This document shows positions 11,208 to 17,504 of a stretch of DNA of 22,875 nucleotides, in pieces. The stretch spans positions 1-22,875 of the forward strand of contig JAVBND010000087.1 in NCBI GenBank assembly GCA_031551775.1. The letters are read 5' to 3'. Every line of letters starts with the position of its first letter. The first letter of the stretch is position 1. Position numbers and translations under genes: made by a program. The notes beneath the pieces were generated by a model. That model did no database searches, had not been told where the DNA came from, and saw nothing but the letters and a program-made list of their open reading frames with translations. This DNA comes from Anaerozeibacter sp031551775. Lineage in GTDB: Bacteria; Bacillota; Clostridia; Christensenellales; Aristaeellaceae.

Positions 11208-11233
11208 GGGGAAAAGAAAGGGAGGCGGTTTGT

Positions 11234-11758
11234 GTGCGCGGGAAGGCGCTCCTTTGTGTTTTGCTGCTTTTCATCCTGTGCCTGCCGGCCTTGGCCAGCA
11301 CGTATACGGCCCAGGGGCGGTTCTCGTTTGCGTATCCGGACCATTGGACGCACGATGATCTGAGCTACACCTCCGATTCCACGCGCGACTATACGTGGCT
11401 GGTCGATGTATCGGGCGATCATATGTACATGGTGGTCTCCATTGAGAAAATCGACGGCTGGGACGGGTTCAGCCTGTTTTCGGCGAGCGCGGCGGAGGCT
11501 TCCGATTATAAACGCGACTTGCTCGGCGATTTGAAAGCGTACGGGGGGCAGTACGTGGATACCTGGTACGAAGCGTCCGAGCGCATACCGTTCATGATCC
11601 TCAAACTGACCCAGGACGGGGTTGAATACCTGGAAGCGGTGACCATCGCGGGCGGGAACGAGATCCGCTTTTCCCTCTCGCCCGACGGGGGCGCGATCGA
11701 CGAGGCGGTCACGGCGCGCCTCAAGGCCGTGGTCGCGTCCTTTGTCCCGGTAAGCTGA
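11234..11758 (+). CDS. Secreted protein, PsbP/DcrB-like fold suspected
   Basis: The 174-residue product begins at GTG with AAGGGAGG upstream. Residues 1-22 form a signal peptide (hydrophobic LLCVLLLFILCLPALAS). The mature protein opens with YTAQGRFSFAYPDHWT. This resembles the opening strand of PsbP/DcrB-type lipoprotein domains, which are often found in Clostridia beside other exported proteins. I cannot name a family firmly. It ends in TGA, overlapping by one base the ATG of the following clostripain-like protease (TGATG), so the two are translationally coupled. It may be a partner, chaperone or inhibitor of that protease, but this is only inferred from coupling. Confidence 0.75.
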   Translation: MRGKALLCVLLLFILCLPALASTYTAQGRFSFAYPDHWTHDDLSYTSDSTRDYTWLVDVSGDHMYMVVSIEKIDGWDGFSLFSASAAEASDYKRDLLGDLKAYGGQYVDTWYEASERIPFMILKLTQDGVEYLEAVTIAGGNEIRFSLSPDGGAIDEAVTARLKAVVASFVPVS

Positions 11759-13158
11759 TGGGGACGATGAAGAGATGCTTGCTGTGTTCACTCGCGCTGG
11801 CGCTTTTGCTTGGAGCGCTGCCTTGCCGTGCGGTGGGTCCGCGCTTTACGCTCATGATCTACATGTGCGCCGCCGACCTTGAGACGCGTGACCGCGCGGC
11901 CACGCGCGATTTGCGGGAATTGGTTGACGCGGGCATTACGGAAAACGGCCTCACCGTACTCGTCGCGACCGGCGCGGCCAATGTGTGGCACACGCCGGGC
12001 ATTGACGCCGGGTCCAATCAATACTTCTTAGCCGATCAAAACGGTCTGACGCTCATCAAGGACGTCGGCGCGCGCGACATGTGCGACGCCGGGACGCTTC
12101 GGGATTTTGTCGCCTTCGCGGTTCATTACGCGCCCGCCGAGCGCATGGCGCTCGTCATGTGGGACCACGGCGACGGTCCGGTCAACGGTTTTGGCTACGA
12201 TGAGCGCTACCGGGGGCCGGGCATGGGGCTTCACGAAATGGCGCTGGCGCTTGAGGCGGGATTGAACGGTCAAAAACTCGCCTTTATCGGCTTTGACGCC
12301 TGCCTGATGAGCGCGGCGGAATGCGCCGGGGCCTTAAGCCCCGTCGCGGATGTCATGATTGCCAGCCAGGAACTCGAGCCGGGGCGCGGCTGGAATTACA
12401 CCGGCTTTGCCGGGACATTGAACCAGAATCCCGATTGTGATATCGCCAAGCTTGGCAAGGAGATTGCGGGCGACTTTGTGCGGGATGCTTTTCGCGCGTC
12501 GCGCGGGAGCGCGGCGTCCCTGGCCGTGATCGACCTTGGGAAAATTGACGGCGTGGCTGCGGCGCTGAGCGACCTGGGCGGCGCGCTTGACGCGCGCATG
12601 GAGGCGGGCGCTTTGAGCGCGGTCGCGCGCGCCCGCGCAAGCATCTCATCATTCGGGGAAGCGGACGGCGAGGCGAGCGACCTGATCGATGCCGGTCAAT
12701 TGTCAAGCGCCTTTTCCCGCATTGCGCCCGCAGAAGCGGAAAAACTCATAGCAGCCGTCAAAGCGTGCGTCCTCTACAAAAAAAACAGCCCGCTCACACC
12801 CGGTTTGAGCGGCCTGTCGGTGTTCTTCCCCTATGCCACCTTAAACAATTCAAAAGTTTTCCTGCCCGTGCTCGAGAAAAATCAAGCGTTTTCGGGCTTT
12901 ACCGGTTTCCTCAGGGCGTTTTCGGAAGAAATGACAAGCGGCCAATACGAATTGGGTCTTGACGCCCCCCAAAAGGCAAGCGCGGGCGGCGGGGTCCTGG
13001 ACATCCTCGGCCAGCTCGCGGACGCGTTCGCGTCCGCGAATGACGCTCCAACCGCGCCCGCGCCCACGCCCTATGCCGACATGTGGGAGGGGCTATTCGA
13101 AGAAAGGCCCGCAAGCGGCGGGGGCATGTGGGCAGGATTGCCTGAGATCGCGCCCTGA
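11758..13158 (+). CDS. Clostripain-family (C11) cysteine peptidase, secreted
   Basis: Extracellular peptidase of family C11 (clostripain/PmC11), 466 residues. The signal peptide (about 1-25, LALALLLGALPCRAV) is followed by the family start FTLMIYMCAADLETRDRAA. The catalytic histidine is H137 in MWDHGDGP and the catalytic cysteine C182 in GFDACLMSAAE, the usual dyad with usual spacing. By family analogy it should cleave after Arg or Lys. The last about 60 residues are Pro/Ala/Gly-rich with two MW-G-L units (MWEGLFEE and MWAGLPEI), perhaps a surface-association tail. Start alternatives are 11758 (overlapping the previous stop) and 11767 (MKRCLL); the second gives a more regular signal peptide. 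Repeat element D begins five bases after the stop codon. Confidence 0.9.
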   Translation: MGTMKRCLLCSLALALLLGALPCRAVGPRFTLMIYMCAADLETRDRAATRDLRELVDAGITENGLTVLVATGAANVWHTPGIDAGSNQYFLADQNGLTLIKDVGARDMCDAGTLRDFVAFAVHYAPAERMALVMWDHGDGPVNGFGYDERYRGPGMGLHEMALALEAGLNGQKLAFIGFDACLMSAAECAGALSPVADVMIASQELEPGRGWNYTGFAGTLNQNPDCDIAKLGKEIAGDFVRDAFRASRGSAASLAVIDLGKIDGVAAALSDLGGALDARMEAGALSAVARARASISSFGEADGEASDLIDAGQLSSAFSRIAPAEAEKLIAAVKACVLYKKNSPLTPGLSGLSVFFPYATLNNSKVFLPVLEKNQAFSGFTGFLRAFSEEMTSGQYELGLDAPQKASAGGGVLDILGQLADAFASANDAPTAPAPTPYADMWEGLFEERPASGGGMWAGLPEIAP

Positions 13159-13162
13159 ACCG

Positions 13163-13345
13163 TCATCGAAAATCTTTGGCTTTGCCAAATCTTTTCGATG
13201 AGTGGGGGTACGGGGCCAAATTCCTGAAATTCCTGCGGGAATTTCCGGGCGGAATTTGGGCGGGTAGGGATTTTGAGTCGGGCGGGCGGTAAAGCCCCTC
13301 CTTGGTCAAAATCCCATTCACCCCCGGCGCACAGGTCGCCGGGGG
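13163..13345 (+). repeat. Multi-hairpin intergenic element, copy D
   Basis: Four hairpins in order. Hairpin 1 (13163-13201) is TCATCGAAAA / TTTTCGATGA around TTTGGC-TTT-GCCAAA. Hairpin 2 (13216-13259) has outer CCAAATTCC / GGAATTTGG, connector T, inner GAAATTCC / GGAATTTC, loop TGCG and connector CGGGC. Hairpin 3 (13268-13314) has outer GGATTTTGA / TCAAAATCC and a G-rich inner stem with loop GGTAAA, containing one C-C mismatch and one G-T pair. Hairpin 4 (13321-13345) is CCCCCGGCG / CGCCGGGGG with loop CACAGGT. It lies between two convergent genes. Confidence 0.85.
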
Positions 13346-13447
13346 CGTTGATTTCAGGGGTTGTTGCTGGCCTCAGCTTATCGACGTTGTCGATAAGCTG
13401 ACCCGCGCGGTACACGCCCGCGTGGGCGTTGATTTCGGGGTTTGTGG
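13343..13447 (+). repeat. Duplicated tail module after element D
   Basis: The sequence GGGCGTTGATTTC followed by a G/T-rich run occurs at 13343 and again at 13424, 81 bp apart. Each copy follows a GC-rich hairpin: hairpin 4 of element D, and CCCGCGCG (13402-13409) / CGCGTGGG (13419-13426). Between them is a perfect 13 bp stem, TCAGCTTATCGAC (13373-13385) / GTCGATAAGCTGA (13389-13401), similar to the hairpin at 22534-22554. Confidence 0.6.
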
Positions 13448-13455
13448 ATGAGCTG

Positions 13456-13482
13456 GGGCCGCCCGCGAATGGCGGGCGGCCC
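13456..13482 (-). terminator. Strong hairpin after the Cys/Pro-rich gene
   Basis: An 11 bp stem GGGCCGCCCGC / GCGGGCGGCCC with a 5-base loop lies 17 bases beyond the stop of the leftward gene. There is no T run, so it could be a non-canonical terminator or 3' end stabiliser. Confidence 0.45.
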
Positions 13483-13499
13483 GTTGTGTAGGATTTACG

Positions 13500-13814
13500 T
13501 TACTTCCATCGCCTGCAGGGCACGAAATCGCCGTTGACTTCACAGAATTTCGGGCGCTTGACCGACAGGATCAGGTTGCCGCAATTGTCTGTGCCCAGCA
13601 CGCGCACGGTATATTCCTCGCTTTCGAGGCATGGCGGCTTGGGCGGTGGGCATGGCGGCGGGCAGGGTTTCGGACACGGCGGTGGGCAGGGCGGCGGGCA
13701 CGGTCGCGGGCGCGGCGGGGGACAATCGCACGGCGAACACGGCCGGGGCCGATGCCCGGGGCCGGGATAGATCGGGGGCATGGGGAACCAACTGGGTAAA
13801 TCCCAATTCATCAT
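13500..13814 (-). CDS. Cys/Pro-rich small protein, possible spore-surface protein
   Basis: The 104-residue product has no signal peptide. Residues about 14-62 are a low-complexity array of Pro, Cys, Arg and Lys, with repeated CPPP and CPKP units and nine cysteines. Residues about 63-104 look like an ordinary folded segment (YTVRVLGTDNCGNLILSVKRP) with three more cysteines. The start has AAGGAT upstream and a second in-frame ATG follows directly. A sigma-K-like promoter (13841-13863) and the spore-forming host suggest a cross-linked spore coat or outer-layer protein. That is inference; I do not recognise the family. The opposite strand also has an open frame (Gly/His-rich), but it lacks a folded end and a ribosome site. 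Confidence 0.65.
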   Translation of the reverse strand: MMNWDLPSWFPMPPIYPGPGHRPRPCSPCDCPPPRPRPCPPPCPPPCPKPCPPPCPPPKPPCLESEEYTVRVLGTDNCGNLILSVKRPKFCEVNGDFVPCRRWK

Positions 13815-13840
13815 AGGCTCTCATCCTTTCCCGTTCATCC

Positions 13841-13863
13841 TATGCCCCGGCGTTTTATGGGGT
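13841..13863 (-). promoter_or_regulatory. Candidate sporulation (sigma-K/E type) promoter
   Basis: On the minus strand AC (13862-13863), a 17 bp spacer and CATAGGATG (13836-13844) resemble the sigma-K consensus AC-N16/17-CATANNNTA, missing only the last A. It lies about 25 bases upstream of the Cys/Pro-rich ATG. The motif is short, so chance is possible. Confidence 0.35.
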
Positions 13864-13891
13864 GAAGCGGTCAAGGTTTACCCTTTTCCCG

Positions 13892-13920
13892 TTTACTTGA
13901 ACGCTTTGCCGTGGTATCAT
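13892..13920 (+). promoter_or_regulatory. Putative promoter of the phosphatase-peptidase-kinase operon
   Basis: TTTACT (13892-13897), a 17 bp spacer and TATCAT (13915-13920). The predicted transcript start near 13927 leaves a useful leader only for the ATG at 13945, which helps decide that start. Confidence 0.5.
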
Positions 13921-13944
13921 AAGGGAAAACACATGGAGCGGAAC

Positions 13945-14610
13945 ATGAAATTTGAAGCGATACTCTTTGACCTAGACGGCACGCTGCTCAACACCCTGGA
14001 CGATCTTGCGGACAGTGTGAACCACGCACTCACGCATCTGGGGTATCCTGAGCGGACGCTTGACGAAGTGCGCGCCTTTGTGGGCAACGGCGCAAACCAG
14101 TTGATCGGGCGCGCGCTGGGAAACGGCGCGCCCGCCGAGGCGCACGAGGCGTGCCGCCGGTTGTTTGGCGCCCATTACGCTGGCAATATGGAGAACAAAA
14201 CCTGTCCGTATCCGGGCGTGACGGACTTGCTGTCTGACCTTAAACGGGACGGCGTCAAGATTGGCGTGGTGTCCAACAAGCCCGATTCGGCGGTGCGCCC
14301 GCTCGTGCAAAAATACTTTGGGCGCCTCGTCGATGTGGCGGTGGGCGAGCGCGAAAAAGAGGGCGTCAAAAAGAAGCCCGCGCCGGACTCGGTGTTTGAG
14401 GTGCTCCGCCTGATGGGCGTAAAGCCGGGCATGGCGCTGTACGCGGGCGATTCGGACGTGGACGTGCTGACGGCGAAAAACGCGGGAATCCCGTGCCTCG
14501 CGGTCAGTTGGGGGTTCCGCCCCCGCGAAAGCCTGGTTCAGGCGGGCGCGGAACGCGTGATCGACCGTGTAGAAGAATTTATTCCCGCGATGCGTGAAAT
14601 GGAAGGATAG
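13945..14610 (+). CDS. gph: HAD-family phosphatase, phosphoglycolate phosphatase-like
   Basis: A 221-residue haloacid dehalogenase hydrolase of the Gph/PGP type. Motif I is FDLDGTL (nucleophile D9, acid/base D11), with an alpha-helical cap from about 20 to 85 (NTLDDLADSVNHALTHLGYP). Motif II is VVSNKPD, motif III the lysine in KKKPAPD, and motif IV GDSDVDVLTAKNAG. Likely substrates are phosphoglycolate or another small sugar phosphate; a pyrophosphatase role (PpaX) cannot be excluded. The start is ATG 13945 (MKFEAILFD) with GGAG upstream. An ATG at 13933 is possible, but longer extensions cross the promoter. The next gene begins five bases after the stop. Confidence 0.88.
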   Translation: MKFEAILFDLDGTLLNTLDDLADSVNHALTHLGYPERTLDEVRAFVGNGANQLIGRALGNGAPAEAHEACRRLFGAHYAGNMENKTCPYPGVTDLLSDLKRDGVKIGVVSNKPDSAVRPLVQKYFGRLVDVAVGEREKEGVKKKPAPDSVFEVLRLMGVKPGMALYAGDSDVDVLTAKNAGIPCLAVSWGFRPRESLVQAGAERVIDRVEEFIPAMREMEG

Positions 14611-14615
14611 AAGAT

Positions 14616-15245
14616 ATGCAGGAGATGCCCCGCAAACCGACACGAAAGCTGATTTTGACGGTTGTCCTGGCGCTCGCGCTCGCGGCCTTGCTCTTTATGC
14701 TGCTTGGCCCTAGGAAGCCGGTCCAAATCATCAGCCCTGAACGCCTGGCGGCGATCCCCGCGGTTTCGCAGGGCGACTATCAGGAGCCGGTCGCGGTGTT
14801 CGCGGGCGAAAGCAAATCGGTCCAGTCGAGCGGCTGCGGCGCGGTGTGCGTCGCGATGGCGGTCAATTACCTGACCGGGGAAGGCGTCTCGCCGGACGCG
14901 CTCTTTGCGTGGGCGGTTGAGAACAACCTGTACTTCGGCGACGGCCTAGGCCATGAGGCGCTGACCGACATGGCCCTGGAGCACGGCGTCAAGGGCGAGT
15001 GGATAGAAAACGACGCGGACCCCGTGATTCAAGCGCTGATGGAGGGCTACCCCGTGATCGCGCACATGGGACCGGGCACGTTCACGCAGAACGGGCACTA
15101 CATTCTCTTGATCGGCGTCAGCGAGGACGGGCGCATCTTGGTCAACGACCCCGGCAGCCGCGAGCGCAGCGGGCAGGCGTTTGAGATGGATACCATCATG
15201 AAGGAGCTGCGCCGCGCAAATTCTTTCATGATCTTAAGCATGTAG
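14616..15245 (+). CDS. Membrane-anchored C39-like cysteine peptidase
   Basis: The 209-residue product has a single N-terminal membrane segment (about 12-30, LILTVVLALALAALLFMLL) after basic residues, then an extracytoplasmic peptidase domain of the C39-like (BtrH/Peptidase_C39_2) kind. The putative catalytic residues are C74 in SSGCGAVCVAMAVNYL, H161 in NGHYILLIGV and D178 in VNDPGSRERSG. The motif order and spacing fit the family. Here GCGA replaces the more usual GCGP. No ABC transporter or bacteriocin gene is adjacent, so a general cell-surface peptidase or amidase role is more likely than bacteriocin processing. It is five bases after the phosphatase stop, with GGAAGGAT as ribosome site. 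Confidence 0.82.
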   Translation: MQEMPRKPTRKLILTVVLALALAALLFMLLGPRKPVQIISPERLAAIPAVSQGDYQEPVAVFAGESKSVQSSGCGAVCVAMAVNYLTGEGVSPDALFAWAVENNLYFGDGLGHEALTDMALEHGVKGEWIENDADPVIQALMEGYPVIAHMGPGTFTQNGHYILLIGVSEDGRILVNDPGSRERSGQAFEMDTIMKELRRANSFMILSM

Positions 15246-15261
15246 GCAAGGGGACGAGCAT

Positions 15262-16440
15262 ATGAAAATTCTGATTGCGAACGCGGGCAGCACGTCGCTT
15301 AAGTTCAGGCTCTTTGAGATGCCGGGCGAAGACATGCTGTGCGAGGGCAAGGTCGAGCGCATTGGGATGGGCGGCGCGATTTTCGCGTACAACGCGCGCA
15401 TCAGCGGCGCGAACGTCTATGAGGACGATTTGACGATCGACACCTATACCGAAGGCATTGCCCGCTTTTTGCGCCTCATGACCGGACAGGGCACGGGCGT
15501 TTTATCCTCGCTTGACGCGCTTGACGCCGTGGCGTTCAAGACGGTGCTCAGCAAGGGGTACCTGGGCACGCACGTGCTCGACGAGGGCGTGAAACAGGGC
15601 ATGCGCGATTATATGACGGTCGCGCCCGCGCACAACGGTCCGTACCTTGAGGCCATCGGCGTGTTTGAGCGCCTGACGCCAAAAGCGGCGCTGATCGGCG
15701 CGTTCGAGACCGATTTTCACCGTACGATCCCGCTCTACCGGCGGCTGTACGCGACGCCGTACAGCTGGTACGAGGAAAAGGGCGTTCAAAAGATGGGGTA
15801 TCACGGCGCGTCGCACAGCTATGTCGCCGAAAAAACCGGCAAAACGGGCCGCGTGATCTCATGCCATCTCGGCGGGTCGAGTTCAATTTGCGCGATCCTG
15901 GATGGCGCAAGCCAAGACAACAGCTTTGGATTTTCCCTGCAGGCGGGCATCCCGCACAACAACCGCGTGGGGGAACTCGACGCGTTTGTGATCCCGTTCA
16001 TGATGGGCGAGGGGCTGAGCATCAAGGAAATCGAGCGCGCGCTCACGAAGGACGCGGGTCTGAAAGGAATATCAAACACGACGGGCGACCTGCGCGACAT
16101 TGAAAAGGCGATGGACGCGGGAAGCGGGCGCGCGAAGCTGGCTTTTGACATGCTGGTAGACTCGGTCAAGCGCACGATCGGCGCGTATGCGGCGCAGCTG
16201 AATGGCCTTGACCAATTGGCGTTCACCGGCGGCATGGGCGAAAAGAGCGCGCGGCTGAGAAGCGCGGTCTGCCAAGGGCTCGACTACCTCGGCCTGTCGC
16301 TTGATGAAGAGAAAAACCGCGCCGTCCGGGGCGAAGATGAGGTCAGCACGGAAAGCTCCAAGGTCAAAATTTGGGTGATCCCCGCGAACGAAGAACTGAT
16401 GGTGGTCCGCCGCGCCTACCGGTGCCTGACACAAGCCTAA
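15262..16440 (+). CDS. Divergent acetate/propionate-family kinase (acetokinase family)
   Basis: A 392-residue ASKHA-fold acyl kinase similar to AckA over its whole length (MKILIANAGSTSLKFRLFE start; GYHGASHSYVAEK; ADP-side FTGGMGEKSA; terminal IPANEELMVVRRAY). Such enzymes interconvert ATP plus a short-chain acid with ADP plus acyl phosphate. Compared with the Methanosarcina enzyme as I recall it, N7, H180 (here H181), R241 (here R235) and E384 (NEE) are kept. R91 in HRVVHGGE becomes K93 in AFKTVLSKGY, D148 becomes E149 in FETDFH, and N211 becomes G205 in HLGGSSS. The MGTRSGD loop is PHNNRVGE. This suggests a paralogue with altered substrate. No pta gene is adjacent. It is the last gene of its operon. 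Confidence 0.85.
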   Translation: MKILIANAGSTSLKFRLFEMPGEDMLCEGKVERIGMGGAIFAYNARISGANVYEDDLTIDTYTEGIARFLRLMTGQGTGVLSSLDALDAVAFKTVLSKGYLGTHVLDEGVKQGMRDYMTVAPAHNGPYLEAIGVFERLTPKAALIGAFETDFHRTIPLYRRLYATPYSWYEEKGVQKMGYHGASHSYVAEKTGKTGRVISCHLGGSSSICAILDGASQDNSFGFSLQAGIPHNNRVGELDAFVIPFMMGEGLSIKEIERALTKDAGLKGISNTTGDLRDIEKAMDAGSGRAKLAFDMLVDSVKRTIGAYAAQLNGLDQLAFTGGMGEKSARLRSAVCQGLDYLGLSLDEEKNRAVRGEDEVSTESSKVKIWVIPANEELMVVRRAYRCLTQA

Positions 16441-16447
16441 CCCCCCC

Positions 16448-16543
16448 CGGGAGGGCCCAAAGCCCTCCCGAAACCAGCAACGCGAAAACCAAAGCCGCGC
16501 AACCGCCTCCCCGGGAGGGAACGGGGAGGGCCAAAGCCCTCCC
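16448..16543 (+). repeat. Tandem GGGAGGGC hairpins after the acyl kinase gene
   Basis: Two near-identical hairpins, CGGGAGGGC-CCAAA-GCCCTCCCG (16448-16470) and GGGAGGGC-CAAA-GCCCTCCC (16524-16543), lie 7 and 83 bases after the kinase stop. A palindrome CCTCCCCGGGAGG sits between them (16506-16518). They lack T runs. The first probably serves as the 3' end of the upstream operon. Confidence 0.65.
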
Positions 16544-16552
16544 GCAACAACG

Positions 16553-16730
16553 CCCCCGGCGACCTGCGCGCCGGGGGTGAATGGGATTTTGACCAAGGGC
16601 GGGCTTTATCGCCCGCCCGACTCAAAATCCTTACCCGCCCGGATTCCGCCCGGAAAAGTCCGCAGACTTTTCAGGAATCCGGCCCCGTCTCCCCCGACTC
16701 GAAAGATCCGCAAAGCGGAGCTTTTGAGTC
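16553..16730 (-). repeat. Multi-hairpin intergenic element, copy B
   Basis: An inverted copy with all four hairpins. On the plus strand, hairpin 4 (16553-16577) is CCCCCGGCG / CGCCGGGGG. Hairpin 3 (16584-16630) has outer GGATTTTGA / TCAAAATCC and a perfect inner GGGCGGGC / GCCCGCCC. Hairpin 2 (16639-16682) has outer CCGGATTCC / GGAATCCGG and inner GAAAAGTC / GACTTTTC, with connectors GCCCG, CGCA and A. Hairpin 1 (16696-16730) has outer arms GACTCGAAAG / CTTTTGAGTC, one A-C mismatch, and TCCGC-AAA-GCGGA inside. It fills most of the gap between the kinase gene and sigK, both rightward. The remaining bases 16731-16778 show only the sigK ribosome site. Confidence 0.85.
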
Positions 16731-16778
16731 CCGCGTCAGCATAGCATTAAAGGCACACCCGAAAAGGAGGGATGCCTT

Positions 16779-17504
16779 ATGCTGTTTCTGGCTACCTTAC
16801 TGGGCCTTCTCGACACGACATTCCTGCTGATCGCGCACGTATCGTCGCGCTCGTCGTTCCCCCAGCCGCTCAAACCCGACGAGGAGAAGGCGGCCATTGA
16901 GCGCATGATCGCGGGCGACGCCGACGCCGCGAAGGAATTGATCGAGCACAACCTGCGCCTGGTTGCGCACATCGCCAAGAAGTACCAGCGCTCGGGCGTG
17001 GACCCGGACGACCTGGTCTCGATCGGCTCGATCGGCCTGATCAAGGCGGTTTCCTCGTTTAAGCCGGAGGCGGGCAAGCTGACCAGCTACGCCTCGCGCT
17101 GCGTCGAAAACGAGATCCTCATGGCGCTGCGGGCGGGCAAGAAGCTCAAGGGCAATTTCTCGCTCTCCGAGCCCATCGGCGCCGACCGTGAGGGCAACGA
17201 AGTCATGCTTTCGGATATCTTGGGCACCGACGCCGACCTGGTCCCGCACCAGGCCGAGGTCAACATTGAGTCGGCGCGCGCCATGCGCCTGCTCGCCAAG
17301 GTGCTCGACCCGCGTGAACGCACGGTGGTGCTGCTTCGCTACGGCCTGATCGACGGTATGCCGCGCGCTCAGCATGAGGTGGCCAAGGCGCTCGATATTT
17401 CAAGAAGCTATGTCTCGCGCATTGAAAAGCGCGCGATTGAGAAACTGAGGGAGGCGCTCAATGGAGAGGGCAAAGGCGCTGTTTGGTCCGGCGGGCTCAA
17501 GTGA
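16779..17504 (+). CDS. sigK: RNA polymerase sporulation sigma factor, pro-sigma-K
   Basis: Late mother-cell sigma factor of endospore formation, 241 residues. The hydrophobic pro-sequence (about 1-22, MLFLATLLGLLDTTFLLIAHV) precedes the conserved FPQPL and, in Bacillus, is removed by SpoIVFB. Region 2 spans about 45-115 (LIEHNLRLVAHIAKKY, DLVSIGSIGLIKAV, SYASRCVENEILMALR). Region 4 is near 175-230, ending in the helix-turn-helix ALDISRSYVSRIEKRAIEKL. The gene is uninterrupted, unlike the skin-split sigK of B. subtilis. A strong AAGGAGGG precedes ATG. No clear sigma-E promoter is visible; CATAGCAT at 16739-16746 is a weak candidate. The last 14 codons overlap the next gene. Confidence 0.95.
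   Translation: MLFLATLLGLLDTTFLLIAHVSSRSSFPQPLKPDEEKAAIERMIAGDADAAKELIEHNLRLVAHIAKKYQRSGVDPDDLVSIGSIGLIKAVSSFKPEAGKLTSYASRCVENEILMALRAGKKLKGNFSLSEPIGADREGNEVMLSDILGTDADLVPHQAEVNIESARAMRLLAKVLDPRERTVVLLRYGLIDGMPRAQHEVAKALDISRSYVSRIEKRAIEKLREALNGEGKGAVWSGGLK

Noticed and set aside
11758..11833. Lipoprotein signal in the clostripain-like protein (GALPC)
   Set aside because: The residues before Cys (A-L-P) do not fit a lipobox; an ordinary signal peptide is more likely.
13163..13345. CRISPR array
   Set aside because: The repeated hairpins differ in sequence and are not regularly spaced identical repeats with unique spacers; no cas gene is present.
13534..13770. Rightward Gly/His-rich reading frame opposite the Cys/Pro-rich gene
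   Set aside because: It mirrors the repetitive codons of the other strand, has no ribosome site and no non-repetitive conserved part.
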